From positions 1 through 64,000 of the forward strand of contig NZ_MCAS01000009.1 in NCBI RefSeq assembly GCF_003610895.1: a DNA stretch of 64,000 bases, in the 5' to 3' direction. This DNA is from Paraburkholderia fungorum (GTDB lineage Bacteria > Pseudomonadota > Gammaproteobacteria > Burkholderiales > Burkholderiaceae). Shown in pieces: positions 45,789-55,115 of this stretch (its first letter is position 1; each line of letters begins with the position of its first letter). The translations under genes and the position numbers were made by a program. Under the pieces are notes generated by a model that had not been told where the DNA came from, ran no database searches, and saw only the letters and a list, made by a program, of their open reading frames with translations.

Positions 45789-47948
45789 GTGCTCTCCGTC
45801 GCCGAATCCCCGCCGCCACCGTCCGCTTCCGCTACCCATTTCGACGCGGCCGAGTGGCTGGCCAAACTCAACGACGCACAGCGCGAAGCCGTCGAATACG
45901 GTGCCGACAGCGCCGGCGCGCCGCCGGGCGCGTTACTGGTGATAGCAGGGGCCGGCTCCGGCAAGACCAATACCCTGGCGCACCGGGTCGCCAATCTGGT
46001 GGTGAAGGGCGCCGATCCGCGCCGCATCCTGTTGCTGACCTTTTCGCGCCGCGCCGCGCTCGAAATGACCCGCCGCGTCACGCGCATTGCCGGTGCGGCG
46101 CTCGGTACGCGAGCCGCGCTGGCGCAAGGGCTGACGTGGTCCGGCACCTTCCATAGCGTCGGCGCGCGGCTCCTGCGCGAATACGCCGATCTGATCGGCC
46201 TCGCGCCCGCCTTCACGATCAACGACCGTGAAGATTCCGCCGACCTGATGAATCTGGTGCGCCACGAGCTCGGTTTGTCGGCGAAAGAGCGGCGCTTTCC
46301 GGCCAAGGGCACGTGCTTTGCGATCTACTCGCGCGTGGTGAACACGGGCGCGTCGCTCGCCGACGTGCTCGGCAGCGCGTTTCCCTGGTGCAGCGAGTGG
46401 GAAGCCGATCTGCGCAGGCTGTTCGCCGCGTACGTCGAAGCCAAGCAGAAGCAGAGCGTGCTCGACTACGACGACCTGCTGCTCTACTGGTCGCATATGG
46501 CTGCCGAGCCGGCAATCGCGGCCGATCTGTCGGCGCGCTTCGATCACGTGCTGGTCGACGAATACCAGGACACCAATCGCCTGCAGGCGTCGATCCTGTT
46601 CGCGCTGAAACCCGATGGCCGCGGCCTGACCGTGGTCGGCGACGACGCCCAATCGATCTATTCGTTTCGCGGCGCGACCGTGCGCAACATTCTCGACTTC
46701 CCGGCGCACTTCGATCCACCCGCAAAGCAGATCACGCTAGAGCGCAATTACCGCTCGACCGGGCCGATTCTGGCGGCGTCGAATGCCGTGATCGAGCTGG
46801 CCAGCGAACGCTACACAAAGAATCTGTGGACCGACAAGGCCTCGGCGCAGCGCCCGCGTCTGGTGACGGTCGCCGACGAAGCGGATCAGGCGCGCTACAT
46901 CGTCGAACAGGTGCTCGAAGCGCGCGAGCAGGGCATGAAGCTCAAGTCGCAGGCGGTGCTGTTTCGGGCCGCGCATCACAGCGCGGCGCTCGAGATCGAA
47001 CTGACCCGGCGCAATATTCCGTTCGTGAAGTTCGGCGGCCTGAAGTTTCTCGACTCGGTGCATGTCAAGGACGTGCTCGCCGTGCTGCGCTGGGCGGAGA
47101 ATCCACGCGATCGTGTCGCGGGCTTCCGGGTCGTGCAGTTGCTGCCGGGCGTCGGTCCCGCCACCGCCGCGAAGGTGCTGGACGAGGTCGTGGCCCGGGT
47201 GGGCGCCGGCAATCCGGCCGATTTCACGCATAGCGCCGGCGGCGCGCTGGCCGCCTTTGCGCCGCCGGCTCGCACGCGGGAAGACTGGCATCCGTTCGTC
47301 AAGCTGATGTCGAGCGTATATGGGCGGCAGACGCCGTGGCCGGCCGAGTTCGAAATGGTGCGGCGCTGGTACGAGCCGCATCTCGAACGCAATCACGAGG
47401 ACGCGTCGATCCGTCACGCGGACGTGTTGCAGATGGAAAGCATCGCGGGCACGTACGCGTCGCGCGAGCGTTTCCTGACCGAATTGACGCTCGATCCGCC
47501 TGACGCCACCAGCGACGAATCCGGCGTGCCGCTGATCGACGAGGACTACCTGATCCTCTCCACGATTCATTCGGCGAAGGGGCAGGAGTGGCGCAACGTG
47601 TTCGTGCTGAATGGCGTCGACGGTTGTATTCCGTCCGATCTCGGCACCGGCAGCGAAGAGGACATCGACGAGGAGCGCCGTCTGCTATACGTGGCCATGA
47701 CGCGCGCGAAGGAAGACCTGCATATCGTCGTGCCGCAGCGCTTTTACGTGCACAACCAGACCCATATGGGCGACCGTCATGTGTGGGCGTCGCGCACGCG
47801 GTTCATTCCGGCGCATCTGATGCCCTTGTTCGATGCCTACGCCTGGCCGCGCGTGCCGGTGCCGTGCGCGCCGACAGCGGCGGGGCTCGCCGCGGCGGCG
47901 CAGGCGAAGATCGAGATTGGCGCGAGGCTCAGGAAGATGTGGGATTGA
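45789..47948 (+). CDS. UvrD/Rep-family ATP-dependent DNA helicase
   Basis: The frame is open from 45621, but it crosses a terminator, and the ATG at 45735 falls inside the LexA-like box. GTG at 45789 (VLSVAESPPP, 719 residues) is therefore preferred. SF1 motifs are clear: LNDAQREAV (Q), IAGAGSGKTNTLAHRVANLV (I), LLTFSRRAALEM (Ia), VDEYQDTN (II), VVGDDAQSIYSFRGA (III), ERNYRST (IV), LSTIHSAKGQEW (V) and RRLLYVAMTRAKEDL (VI). It unwinds DNA 3'-5' in repair or replication restart. It is shorter at the C-terminus than E. coli UvrD, so it may not be the principal UvrD. Confidence 0.9.
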   Translation: MLSVAESPPPPSASATHFDAAEWLAKLNDAQREAVEYGADSAGAPPGALLVIAGAGSGKTNTLAHRVANLVVKGADPRRILLLTFSRRAALEMTRRVTRIAGAALGTRAALAQGLTWSGTFHSVGARLLREYADLIGLAPAFTINDREDSADLMNLVRHELGLSAKERRFPAKGTCFAIYSRVVNTGASLADVLGSAFPWCSEWEADLRRLFAAYVEAKQKQSVLDYDDLLLYWSHMAAEPAIAADLSARFDHVLVDEYQDTNRLQASILFALKPDGRGLTVVGDDAQSIYSFRGATVRNILDFPAHFDPPAKQITLERNYRSTGPILAASNAVIELASERYTKNLWTDKASAQRPRLVTVADEADQARYIVEQVLEAREQGMKLKSQAVLFRAAHHSAALEIELTRRNIPFVKFGGLKFLDSVHVKDVLAVLRWAENPRDRVAGFRVVQLLPGVGPATAAKVLDEVVARVGAGNPADFTHSAGGALAAFAPPARTREDWHPFVKLMSSVYGRQTPWPAEFEMVRRWYEPHLERNHEDASIRHADVLQMESIAGTYASRERFLTELTLDPPDATSDESGVPLIDEDYLILSTIHSAKGQEWRNVFVLNGVDGCIPSDLGTGSEEDIDEERRLLYVAMTRAKEDLHIVVPQRFYVHNQTHMGDRHVWASRTRFIPAHLMPLFDAYAWPRVPVPCAPTAAGLAAAAQAKIEIGARLRKMWD

Positions 47949-47965
47949 CCCCGGGCTTACCGGGC

Positions 47966-48736
47966 TTAACGGGACTGCCGCTGCTGTTGCTGTTGCGGCA
48001 CCGGCCGCGGTGGCACAAAGAAATTGCGCAGCCATGCGGCAAGACGTGAAAACACGTCATACGGTTCTTCGACGAAAATCTCCGGCTTCAGCAAGCGCAG
48101 GTATTCCATGATCTGCTGCGCTTCCTGCTTCTGGAACGAGCCATGCGAAATGCCCAGGCGCAACAGCCCACGCAGCTCACCGAGCTTCTCGCGCGCGGTG
48201 CTGCCCACGCTCGTTTCGCACGCCACCTTGGCCTCGTAGACACGTTGACGCAGCGATTCCACCACACGCCAGGCCGGCGTTTGCATGATTTCCTCGAGTG
48301 CCTGGATGTCCTGCGCCGCGCTTTTGATCTGCGCCGCGAGCGGGTCGATCAGCGCGGTGTCGCCTTCCGCTTCCTTGACGATCGCCGCCGCCCAGTCGCG
48401 GCAGTGCTTGGCGAGCTCTTCCGGTGTCCATTCCGAGCGGGCAGCAAAGCCGAAACCAAATTCCCCCGCCTGCCGCATCAGAATCGCCACGACGTCCGGA
48501 AATTCCTTGTCCAGTGTGCGTTTCGCCCATGCGTACTGACCGCCTTGCAACATCCGCTGAACCGCGTGCTCCGTCAGCGGCACCATGTTGTCGAGCAGCT
48601 TGGCGCGCAAAAAGTCCTCGAACGACGGCGTCGCGAACTGCGGATCGAGCTTCAGCGAAACCCGCAGAAACGCTTCGAAATCCTTGCGCAGTGTCGCAAT
48701 AGTCTCGTCTTTGAGCGTGAGGGTGATTTGACCCAT
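47966..48736 (-). CDS. Conserved-looking protein of unknown function, helical
   Basis: The 256-residue protein begins MGQITLTLKDETIATLRKDF, and is predominantly helical and charged, with no signal peptide or membrane segment. It has repeated hydrophobic/charged heptad-like stretches (KSAAQDIQALEEIMQTPAWR) and a C-terminal Pro/Gln-rich end (PPRPVPQQQQQRQS). I do not recognise a family or active site. It is convergent with the helicase gene, separated by 17 bp. Confidence 0.7.
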   Translation of the reverse strand: MGQITLTLKDETIATLRKDFEAFLRVSLKLDPQFATPSFEDFLRAKLLDNMVPLTEHAVQRMLQGGQYAWAKRTLDKEFPDVVAILMRQAGEFGFGFAARSEWTPEELAKHCRDWAAAIVKEAEGDTALIDPLAAQIKSAAQDIQALEEIMQTPAWRVVESLRQRVYEAKVACETSVGSTAREKLGELRGLLRLGISHGSFQKQEAQQIMEYLRLLKPEIFVEEPYDVFSRLAAWLRNFFVPPRPVPQQQQQRQSR

Positions 48737-48982
48737 GTGTTATCCCGTTTGGTCCTGCCGCGCGGCCTCGTCACGTCGCCCGATTGCATCCGGGCCCAGT
48801 TAGACGTGACGCCAAATGCCGGCGCGGTTGCTTCCTGCCTGTTGCCGCGTAACCAGCGGAGGTATCCCGATGAGCGGACCTCGACTGCATATCGGCGGAT
48901 TAAAGGGAAACTTAAGGGTTCGCGAAGTTTTGGCGGTGGCTTTAGAGGGATGAGTCGCCTGGAAGCGCCGCGCCCGGCGCGC

Positions 48983-49306
48983 TTATTTAAGCACGACGCC
49001 TTGCCAGACAAAAAAGACGGTCAAACCCACCGCGATGGTCAGGAGCGGCCGCCGCGTCAACGCGCTGACCGCGATGGCCGCCAGCGCCCCGACCAGCTGG
49101 GGATTGCGCCAGGTCAATTCGGCACTGGTGCCGTGCGGCGAGACCGCCATCGGGACGATGATCGCGGTCAGCACGGTAACGGGGACGAAACCCAGCGCGG
49201 TGCGCATGAGCGGCGGAAACACCAGCCGGTCGCCGAGCACGAAGACCGCGGCGCGGATCACCCACGTGATGGCGGCCATGCCGAGGATCAGAACGACGTA
49301 GTTCAT
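48983..49306 (-). CDS. azlD: AzlD-family branched-chain amino acid exporter small subunit
   Basis: The 107-residue protein (MNYVVLILGMAAITWVIRAA) has four hydrophobic helices with the AzlD motif RTALGFVPVTVLTAIIVPM and a final FFVWQGVVLK. It pairs with AzlC to export branched-chain amino acids or their analogues. Its ATG overlaps the azlC stop by 4 bases. Confidence 0.92.
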   Translation of the reverse strand: MNYVVLILGMAAITWVIRAAVFVLGDRLVFPPLMRTALGFVPVTVLTAIIVPMAVSPHGTSAELTWRNPQLVGALAAIAVSALTRRPLLTIAVGLTVFFVWQGVVLK

Positions 49307-50142
49307 CGCGATACCTCCAGGGTTTCCTGCGAGGCTTTTCGCGGCGTTTCCCGCTGGCGCTCCTGCGGCTGTTCGCGCGACGCGTCCTGGGACGATTCGC
49401 GCTTTTCCCGCACGCCTCGCCCGAATCGCGGCGCCGACAGCACGACACCGATCGCCACGCCCGCGAATACCGCGCCGAGCAGGCCGAGCTTGTACGGCCA
49501 CGCCTGCCAGAAGAAAGCCAGCGTACCGGCGGTGGCCGCCGCCGCGATATAGCGCAACGCGACGAGCTGCGGCACGACAATCGCGATGAAGGTCGCGACC
49601 ATCGCGAAGTCGAGTCCGAGCGACTGCAGGCCCGGAAAGGTCGCGCCGAAGAGCAGGCCGGCGATGGTCCAGAGCTGCCAGTTCAGATACATGGCCAGAC
49701 CCGCGCCAAAGAAGTAGTGCGGGCCGACCGTGCCGGGCTCCCGATGCCGGTAATGTTCCCATGCGACCGCGAAGACTTCGTCGGTGAGCAGGGCGCCGAG
49801 CGCCCAGCGCCAGCGTGCCGACAGATGCGCGACGTGCGGCGCAAGCGTCGCGCTGTACAGCACGTGACGCAGGTTGACGACGAGCGTGGTCGCCCAGATC
49901 ACCGCAAAACTGGCGTGGCCGGCGATCAGGCCCAGCGCGATGAACTGTGCGGAACCGGCGAATACGACGAGCGACATTAGCTGCCCGTGCCAGAGATGCA
50001 GCGGGCCGGACGCGACCAGGGTGCCGAAAATCACGCCGAAGGGCGCCGCGCCGACCATCATCGGGATGATGTCGCGCGCGCCGGCGGTGAATTCTTTTAA
50101 GTGGCCTGTGCTTGAGGGCTGGCCGGGGTTGGAATGGGTCAA
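49303..50142 (-). CDS. azlC: AzlC-family branched-chain amino acid exporter large subunit
   Basis: The 279-residue protein has the AzlC motifs GAAPFGVIFGTLVASGPL, FAGSAQFIALGLIAGHAS, VVNLRHVLYSATLAPHVAHL and LTDEVFAVA, with seven to eight membrane helices. A charged 35-residue tail (REKRESSQDASREQPQERQR) follows the last helix. It is the large subunit of the exporter with AzlD, as in B. subtilis AzlCD. An AraC regulator lies 182 bp upstream on the same strand and may control it. Confidence 0.93.
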   Translation of the reverse strand: MTHSNPGQPSSTGHLKEFTAGARDIIPMMVGAAPFGVIFGTLVASGPLHLWHGQLMSLVVFAGSAQFIALGLIAGHASFAVIWATTLVVNLRHVLYSATLAPHVAHLSARWRWALGALLTDEVFAVAWEHYRHREPGTVGPHYFFGAGLAMYLNWQLWTIAGLLFGATFPGLQSLGLDFAMVATFIAIVVPQLVALRYIAAAATAGTLAFFWQAWPYKLGLLGAVFAGVAIGVVLSAPRFGRGVREKRESSQDASREQPQERQRETPRKASQETLEVSR

Positions 50143-50324
50143 TCGTGCCTCCTTGATTGGGGAAGCATAGCGACCGGGGTCGGGTGGCGCTTGTACGTTC
50201 TTGCGGTGAAAGTGAGGCGGGGCGGATCATGCGTTTCGGCCGCTCGGGCCGATTTGACGGCGCTTGCGCGGGCAGACCTGAATACCGGCAGCGTTGCAGG
50301 TGTCCGGCCCCCTGGTGTTTTGCG

Positions 50325-51152
50325 TCAGGTGCCTTGCCAGCGTCCTGGCGGCACGCCGAACATGCGCCGGAAATGGCGCGTGAAATGGCTCTGATCCGTG
50401 AAACCGCTGGCCGCGGCGACCTCCGTGACGGAAACGCCCGCGCGTAAAGGCGCGAGCGCGCGTTGCAGGCGCACCTGGTTGCGCCACGCATGCGGCGGCA
50501 AGCCGGTTGTCTGCGTGAAAAGACGTGCCGCGTGAAAGGGCGACAGTCCCGCTGCCAGCGCGACTTCGGCCAGTGTGACGGGTTCGGCGAGGTTGCCCGT
50601 CAGGTGCTCCTGCATTGCCGCGACGCGGGCGTCGTCGGTGGCGGGGCGCGACGCTTGCGGGCGCGTTTGCGAGTAGCGGACCAGCAGGGTGGAGAGCGCG
50701 TCGAGCATCGCGGCCTCGGCGGCGAGCGGATCGTCGCCGGCCTCCAGCAGGCGGTGCGCGTGCGCCAGCCGTCGCGCCAGATCGGGATCGCGGATCACGC
50801 CCGGCGCAAACCACGGCAAGGCTTGGGGTTTGCCGGCGACCTCGTTGGCCAGTTCGTGGATGAACGGCACGGGCGCGTACATCACGCGATACCGCCAGCC
50901 TGCCTCGACAGCCTTCGAACCCGTGTGCAACTCGCCGGGATTGATGATCGGCACGCTGCCCGCTTCGGCCACGTAGTCCGAGCCCAGATACCGATAACCC
51001 TCGGCGCCCGCGACGATCACGGGAATCGTGTACGCATCGTGCCAATGCGGTGTGAACTCGTGATCGTGATATTCGGCCGTGAGCAGATCCGCGCCGGGCA
51101 GAAGCGGCGTGCGCCAGTAGTGGGCGGAATCCTGGAAGCGATGGGCGGTCAT
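50325..51152 (-). CDS. AraC-family transcriptional regulator
   Basis: The 275-residue regulator has an N-terminal cupin-type sensor (about 10-150, with HDHEFTPHWHDAYTIPVIVA) and a C-terminal double helix-turn-helix (about 185-275). The latter includes VTLAEVALAAGLSPFHAARL and the family end motif VAAASGFTDQSHFTRHFRRM followed by FGVPPGRW. It lies upstream of azlCD on the same strand, so it is a likely activator of that exporter; the ligand is unknown. Confidence 0.9.
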   Translation of the reverse strand: MTAHRFQDSAHYWRTPLLPGADLLTAEYHDHEFTPHWHDAYTIPVIVAGAEGYRYLGSDYVAEAGSVPIINPGELHTGSKAVEAGWRYRVMYAPVPFIHELANEVAGKPQALPWFAPGVIRDPDLARRLAHAHRLLEAGDDPLAAEAAMLDALSTLLVRYSQTRPQASRPATDDARVAAMQEHLTGNLAEPVTLAEVALAAGLSPFHAARLFTQTTGLPPHAWRNQVRLQRALAPLRAGVSVTEVAAASGFTDQSHFTRHFRRMFGVPPGRWQGT

Positions 51153-51281
51153 GGTGAAAGTCCGTGGACCGGCATACCGGTGGCCGGCTGGACCGCTCAG
51201 TGTAGCGCGCCGTGGCCGTCGCAGGTGCTGTTAATCATGCGGCGTAGGCCTTTGCGTAGTGGGTTTTGTCGTAGGCGGCGA

Positions 51282-51758
51282 TCATTTGACCGGGATCGTC
51301 GTGCCGGCCGGCATCGGCACGGCGGTCACGCTGTTTTTCGCGCTGCCGCTGACGACCCGGTCGCTATAGGTCATATACACCAGCGTGTTGCGCTTCGTGT
51401 CGACCACACGCACCACATGCAGCGATTTGAAGATCAGCGACATGCTCACGGAGAACACGTCGGCCTGCTTCTTCACCGGTCCGGTGAAATGAAGCTCGCC
51501 AACCTGACGGCAGGCGATCGACGCTTCGGTCGGATCTTCGGCGATGCCGAGCGTGCCCTTCACGCCGCCGGTGCGCGCCCGCGACACGTAACAGGTCACA
51601 CCCTGGACCACCGGATCGTCGTAGGCTTCGACGACCACGCGGTCAGAGCCCGTGACGCGGAAGTTGGTATTGACACTGCCGACTTCCTCGCTGTGTGCTG
51701 GGGACAGCAGCAGGGTGGCAGTAGCTGCAAGCGCAATGCGCGACAAGGTCTGTTTCAT
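51282..51758 (-). CDS. creA: CreA family protein
   Basis: The 158-residue exported protein has a signal peptide (cleavage near SPAHSEEVG, 23) and the CreA signature GSVNTNFRVTGSDRVVVEAY, then DDPVVQGVTCYVSRA. CIACRQ-like ASIACRQVGELHF follows, with a second Cys that could pair with C57. CreA proteins are periplasmic with no proven function. A 16-bp tandem-repeat array lies just upstream. Confidence 0.93.
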   Translation of the reverse strand: MKQTLSRIALAATATLLLSPAHSEEVGSVNTNFRVTGSDRVVVEAYDDPVVQGVTCYVSRARTGGVKGTLGIAEDPTEASIACRQVGELHFTGPVKKQADVFSVSMSLIFKSLHVVRVVDTKRNTLVYMTYSDRVVSGSAKNSVTAVPMPAGTTIPVK

Positions 51759-51800
51759 GAGCTGGCCGGGAAAGAGTGTGGGGTTGAGCGCGAGAGGGCG

Positions 51801-51864
51801 TTGCGCCGCTTAGGTGTTGCGCCGCTAAGGTGTTGCGCCGCTAAGGTGTTGCGCCGATAAGGCA
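51801..51864. repeat. Four 16-bp tandem repeats upstream of creA
   Basis: TTGCGCCGCTAAGGTG occurs four times head to tail, starting at 51801; copies 1 and 4 have small changes. The 51759-52072 gap holds this array and the tRNA terminator but no gene. Confidence 0.9.
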
Positions 51865-52035
51865 GCATCGTATAACGGCATGTGTGTCAAAGGGGCGGTG
51901 CAAATGCCCTGGATCGTGCGCTATTTTCCAGCTGGAACAAAAACGGTCCTCCCCCGGCTCAGCGACCTGATCCGGCGTTGAAACGAGCCACGCCGAGCCG
52001 CGTCAGGTAGTCCGGCCAAAACGCGCAGCCAAAAC

Positions 52036-52060
52036 AAAAAGGCCCGCACGAATGCGGGCC
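52036..52060 (-). terminator. Terminator downstream of the second tRNA-Asn
   Basis: On the minus strand GGCCCGCA-TTCG-TGCGGGCC is followed by five T. It closes the tRNA-Asn pair transcript. Confidence 0.88.
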
Positions 52061-52072
52061 TTTCAAATTTTT

Positions 52073-52148
52073 TGGCTCCTCGACCTGGGCTCGAACCAGG
52101 GACCTACGGATTAACAGTCCGGCGCTCTACCGACTGAGCTATCGAGGA
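52073..52148 (-). tRNA. tRNA-Asn (anticodon GUU), second copy
   Basis: The 76-nt tRNA has acceptor stem TCCTCGA/TCGAGGA, discriminator G and encoded CCA, D-loop AGCTCAGTCGGTAGAGC, anticodon loop CTGTTAA (GTT) and T-loop GGTTCGAGCCC. The anticodon GUU reads Asn codons AAY. Confidence 0.96.
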
Positions 52149-52174
52149 ACAGCAGTACAACTTGATCTACATAA

Positions 52175-52202
52175 AAAAGCCCGTATTGGTTAACGGGCTT
52201 TT
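52175..52202 (-). terminator. Terminator-like hairpin between the two tRNA-Asn genes
   Basis: AAAAGCCCGT and ACGGGCTTTT form a 10-bp stem, 8-base loop, with T-run on the minus-strand side. Each tRNA copy therefore has its own terminator or processing hairpin. Confidence 0.8.
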
Positions 52203-52210
52203 GCAATTCT

Positions 52211-52286
52211 TGGCTCCTCGACCTGGGCTCGAACCAGGGACCTACGGATTAACAGTCCGGCGCTCTACCGACTGAGCTATCGAGGA
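52211..52286 (-). tRNA. tRNA-Asn (anticodon GUU), first copy
   Basis: It is identical over the whole 76-nt tRNA to the copy at 52073-52148, including the CTGTTAA anticodon loop and encoded CCA. It is nearest to the promoter and so is the first transcribed. Confidence 0.96.
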
Positions 52287-52314
52287 ACAGAACAACAAAC
52301 AGCAGAGAAGCGAA

Positions 52315-52343
52315 ATTGTAGGGGCAGCTTAGGCACCTGTCAA
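52315..52343 (-). promoter_or_regulatory. Sigma-70 promoter of the tRNA-Asn genes
   Basis: On the minus strand TTGACA, 17-bp spacer and TACAAT form a near-consensus promoter about 29 bp before the first tRNA. Confidence 0.9.
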
Positions 52344-52403
52344 TACCTTGCGTTCATCTCGATTTGGGTCGAATCCGGCAAGGCGGCAGGTGGGCCGCGC
52401 CGC

Positions 52404-52727
52404 TCAGCGTGCGAGCAGGGCCAGCTTTTCCTTCACGTCCTTGAATTCGTCGGCTTCCGGCAGCGGCGCCTTGGTCTTGGTGATGCTCGGCCAGTTCTTC
52501 GCCAGATCGGCATTCAGCTCGATGAAGTTCTGCTGGTCGCCCGGCACGTCTTCTTCGGCATAGATGGCATTCACCGGGCACTCGGCTACGCACACGGCGC
52601 AGTCGATGCATTCATCGGGGTCGATCGCGAGGAAGTTGGGACCTTCGCGAAAGCAGTCCACCGGGCACACATCGACGCAGTCGGTATAGCGGCACTTGAT
52701 GCAGCTTTCGGTCACAACGTGAGTCAT
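52404..52727 (-). CDS. fdxA: 7Fe ferredoxin (FdxA type)
   Basis: The 107-residue protein has two cluster motifs: an N-terminal set in [18 protein letters not shown] (3Fe-4S plus shared Cys) and [13 protein letters not shown] (4Fe-4S). The length and extended C-terminus (about 60-107) match Azotobacter FdI/FdxA-type ferredoxins. It is a soluble electron carrier; the partner is not indicated by neighbours. Confidence 0.95.
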   Translation of the reverse strand: MTHVVTESCIKCRYTDCVDVCPVDCFREGPNFLAIDPDECIDCAVCVAECPVNAIYAEEDVPGDQQNFIELNADLAKNWPSITKTKAPLPEADEFKDVKEKLALLAR

Positions 52728-53006
52728 TCAGGCAGCTCCTGCATGCGGAATCAGGGGAGGCGAAACGCCAAAAGCGCTATTGTAACGTAACGTCAAGAGC
52801 CGCATATGCCATCGGGCTATGCCTTTTATACGTTTTCGTGATTAGTTTATGGCGTCCGGCGCGACCGCCCGGCGGCACGCTGAATCCCGGCGCATTCGGG
52901 TAACATGCGTGAGGCCGGTGCGCACGGGGCGCGCCACACGCGCATGGGTTGACGTGTCTGGTCGAGCCAAGCCTTCCGTTTTTCCCGCAGTCCAGTTCGC
53001 ACCATC

Positions 53007-54206
53007 ATGATTATTACTTCGCTGCTCGACACCGATCTGTACAAGTTCACGATGATGCAAGTGGTGTTGCATCACTTTCCCGCGGCGAATGTCGAATACC
53101 GGTTTCGCTGCCGCACGCCGAATGTCGACCTCGTGCCGTACATCAGCGAGATTCGCGATGAAGTGCGCAAGCTGTGCGACCTGCGCTTTACCGATGACGA
53201 GCTCGATTACCTGCGGCGCATGCGCTTCATCAAGGGCGACTTCATCGAGTTTCTCGCGCTGTTCCATCTGAACGAGAAATACATTTCGATTTCGCCGTCG
53301 CCGAAGGGCAACGGCGAAATCGACATCGAGATCAAGGGGCCGTGGCTGCACACGATCCTGTTCGAGATTCCGATGCTCGCAATCGTCAACGAGGTCTATT
53401 TCCGCAACACCCAGCAAAAGCCCGACTACAGCGAAGGGCGCGGCCGTCTCGTCGAGAAGATCAAGCTGCTGGGCGCGCGCCCGGAATTCGCCGACTGCAA
53501 GATCGCCGACTACGGCACGCGGCGCCGCTTCTCGAAACAGTGGCACGAAGAAGTGATTCTCACGCTGAAAGACGGCTTGGGCGAGCAATTCGCCGGCACC
53601 AGCAACGTCTTTTACGCGATGAAGCACAACCTCACGCCGCTCGGCACGATGGCGCATGAATACCTGCAGGCGTGCCAGGCGCTCGGCCCGCGGCTGCGCG
53701 ACTCGCAGATCTACGGCTTCGAAATGTGGGCAAAGGAGTATCGCGGCGACCTGGGTATCGCCCTGTCGGACGTGTACGGCATGGAGGCGTTCCTGCGCGA
53801 CTTCGACATGTACTTCTGCAAACTGTTTGACGGCGCGCGCCACGATTCCGGCGACCCGTTCGATTGGGGCGAGCGCCTGCTCAAGCACTACGAGGCGAAC
53901 CGCTGCGATCCGCGCACCAAGATCCTCGTGTTTTCCGACGCGCTCGACATTCCGAAGGTGCTGCAACTGTACGAGCGTTTCCGTGGCCGCTGCAAGCTGG
54001 CATTCGGTGTAGGAACCAATCTGACAAACGATCTTGGCTACAACCCGTTGCAGATCGTCATCAAGATGGTTCGCTGCAATGGCCAGCCGGTGGCGAAACT
54101 GTCGGATTCGCCGGGCAAGAACATGTGCGAAGACAAGGCCTATCTCGCGTATTTGCGCCAGGTGTTCGGCATTGCTCAGCCCGAGGAAGACAGCGCTGCG
54201 AAGTAA
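53007..54206 (+). CDS. pncB: Nicotinate phosphoribosyltransferase
   Basis: The 399-residue enzyme has [20 protein letters not shown] at the start, [20 protein letters not shown] (with the regulatory His of PncB) and [20 protein letters not shown], followed by a C-terminal [10 protein letters not shown]. It makes nicotinate mononucleotide from nicotinate and PRPP in NAD salvage. The start [10 protein letters not shown] is well placed. Confidence 0.96.
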   Translation: MIITSLLDTDLYKFTMMQVVLHHFPAANVEYRFRCRTPNVDLVPYISEIRDEVRKLCDLRFTDDELDYLRRMRFIKGDFIEFLALFHLNEKYISISPSPKGNGEIDIEIKGPWLHTILFEIPMLAIVNEVYFRNTQQKPDYSEGRGRLVEKIKLLGARPEFADCKIADYGTRRRFSKQWHEEVILTLKDGLGEQFAGTSNVFYAMKHNLTPLGTMAHEYLQACQALGPRLRDSQIYGFEMWAKEYRGDLGIALSDVYGMEAFLRDFDMYFCKLFDGARHDSGDPFDWGERLLKHYEANRCDPRTKILVFSDALDIPKVLQLYERFRGRCKLAFGVGTNLTNDLGYNPLQIVIKMVRCNGQPVAKLSDSPGKNMCEDKAYLAYLRQVFGIAQPEEDSAAK

Positions 54207-54377
54207 TGTGGCGCCCTCGCGGCTCATGTGCGATTCCTGTGCCGGGAGCTCACGCAGACTTGCGCAGATCGTGTGCCTGAGAGGCGGCGCCAGGCCGTTC
54301 GGCCAGGGTGGCCGCGCGCAGGGTGGCCGGTATAATTCTCGCCATATCGCACGGCTGTCGACACGAGGATTTCGCAT

Positions 54378-55040
54378 ATGGATACATCGATTGCCCGCCG
54401 TAACATTCTGGCGCGCATCCGCGCGGCGCAGGGGCGCGAGCCTGAACCGTCCGCTGCCGAGCGCGAGGCCGCTGCGGACTATCTGGCGCGCCATCCCCAG
54501 GGGCCGCGTCCGGAGATGCCGGCCGATCTGACCACGCGCTTCATTGAAGAAGCGCGAAAAATGGCGACCACGGTCGATACGGTCGAAACGCTGAACGAGG
54601 TGCCTTCAGCCGCGCATCGCTACCTCACTGAACACGCCTTGCCGCTGCAGGCAATCGCCTGGCAAACCCTGCGAGATCTGCAATGGCGCGAAGCCGGTTT
54701 GAACGTCGAATTCCGCAAACCTGAAGAGGGCGATGTGGTCGGGCTCACCGGCTGCTTCTGCGCGACTGCGGAGACCGGCACCCTCGTGCTGTTGTCCGGA
54801 GCGCAAACCTACGCGTCGGCAGGCTTGCTGCCGGAAACGCATATTGCGATCGTGCCGGCTTCGCGCATCGTCTCCGGGCACGAAGAGGCCTTCGCGCTGA
54901 TCCGCAGCGAACGCGGTGAACTTCCGCGTGCGGTCAACTTCGTCTCAGGGCCTTCACGCACCGGCGATATCGAACAGACCATCGTGCTTGGCGCACATGG
55001 GCCGTACCGGGTCCATGTGATCGTCGTACGCGGCGCCTGA
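54378..55040 (+). CDS. LutC/YkgG (LUD domain) protein
   Basis: The 220-residue protein begins MDTSIARRNILARIRAAQGR and has the LUD-domain core GDVVGLTGCFCATAETGTLV and an ending with SGPSRTGDIEQTIVLGAHGP. LutC takes part in the LutABC L-lactate oxidation complex. Here neither lutA nor lutB is adjacent; pncB and nhaD flank it, so another role is possible. Confidence 0.85.
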   Translation: MDTSIARRNILARIRAAQGREPEPSAAEREAAADYLARHPQGPRPEMPADLTTRFIEEARKMATTVDTVETLNEVPSAAHRYLTEHALPLQAIAWQTLRDLQWREAGLNVEFRKPEEGDVVGLTGCFCATAETGTLVLLSGAQTYASAGLLPETHIAIVPASRIVSGHEEAFALIRSERGELPRAVNFVSGPSRTGDIEQTIVLGAHGPYRVHVIVVRGA

Positions 55041-55115
55041 GCGGCGCGCGTCGATGCCTGTTGGTGCATCTTCGCGGCGCGCGCCGCCATCCGCGATAAC
55101 AAGGACTTAAAAAAT

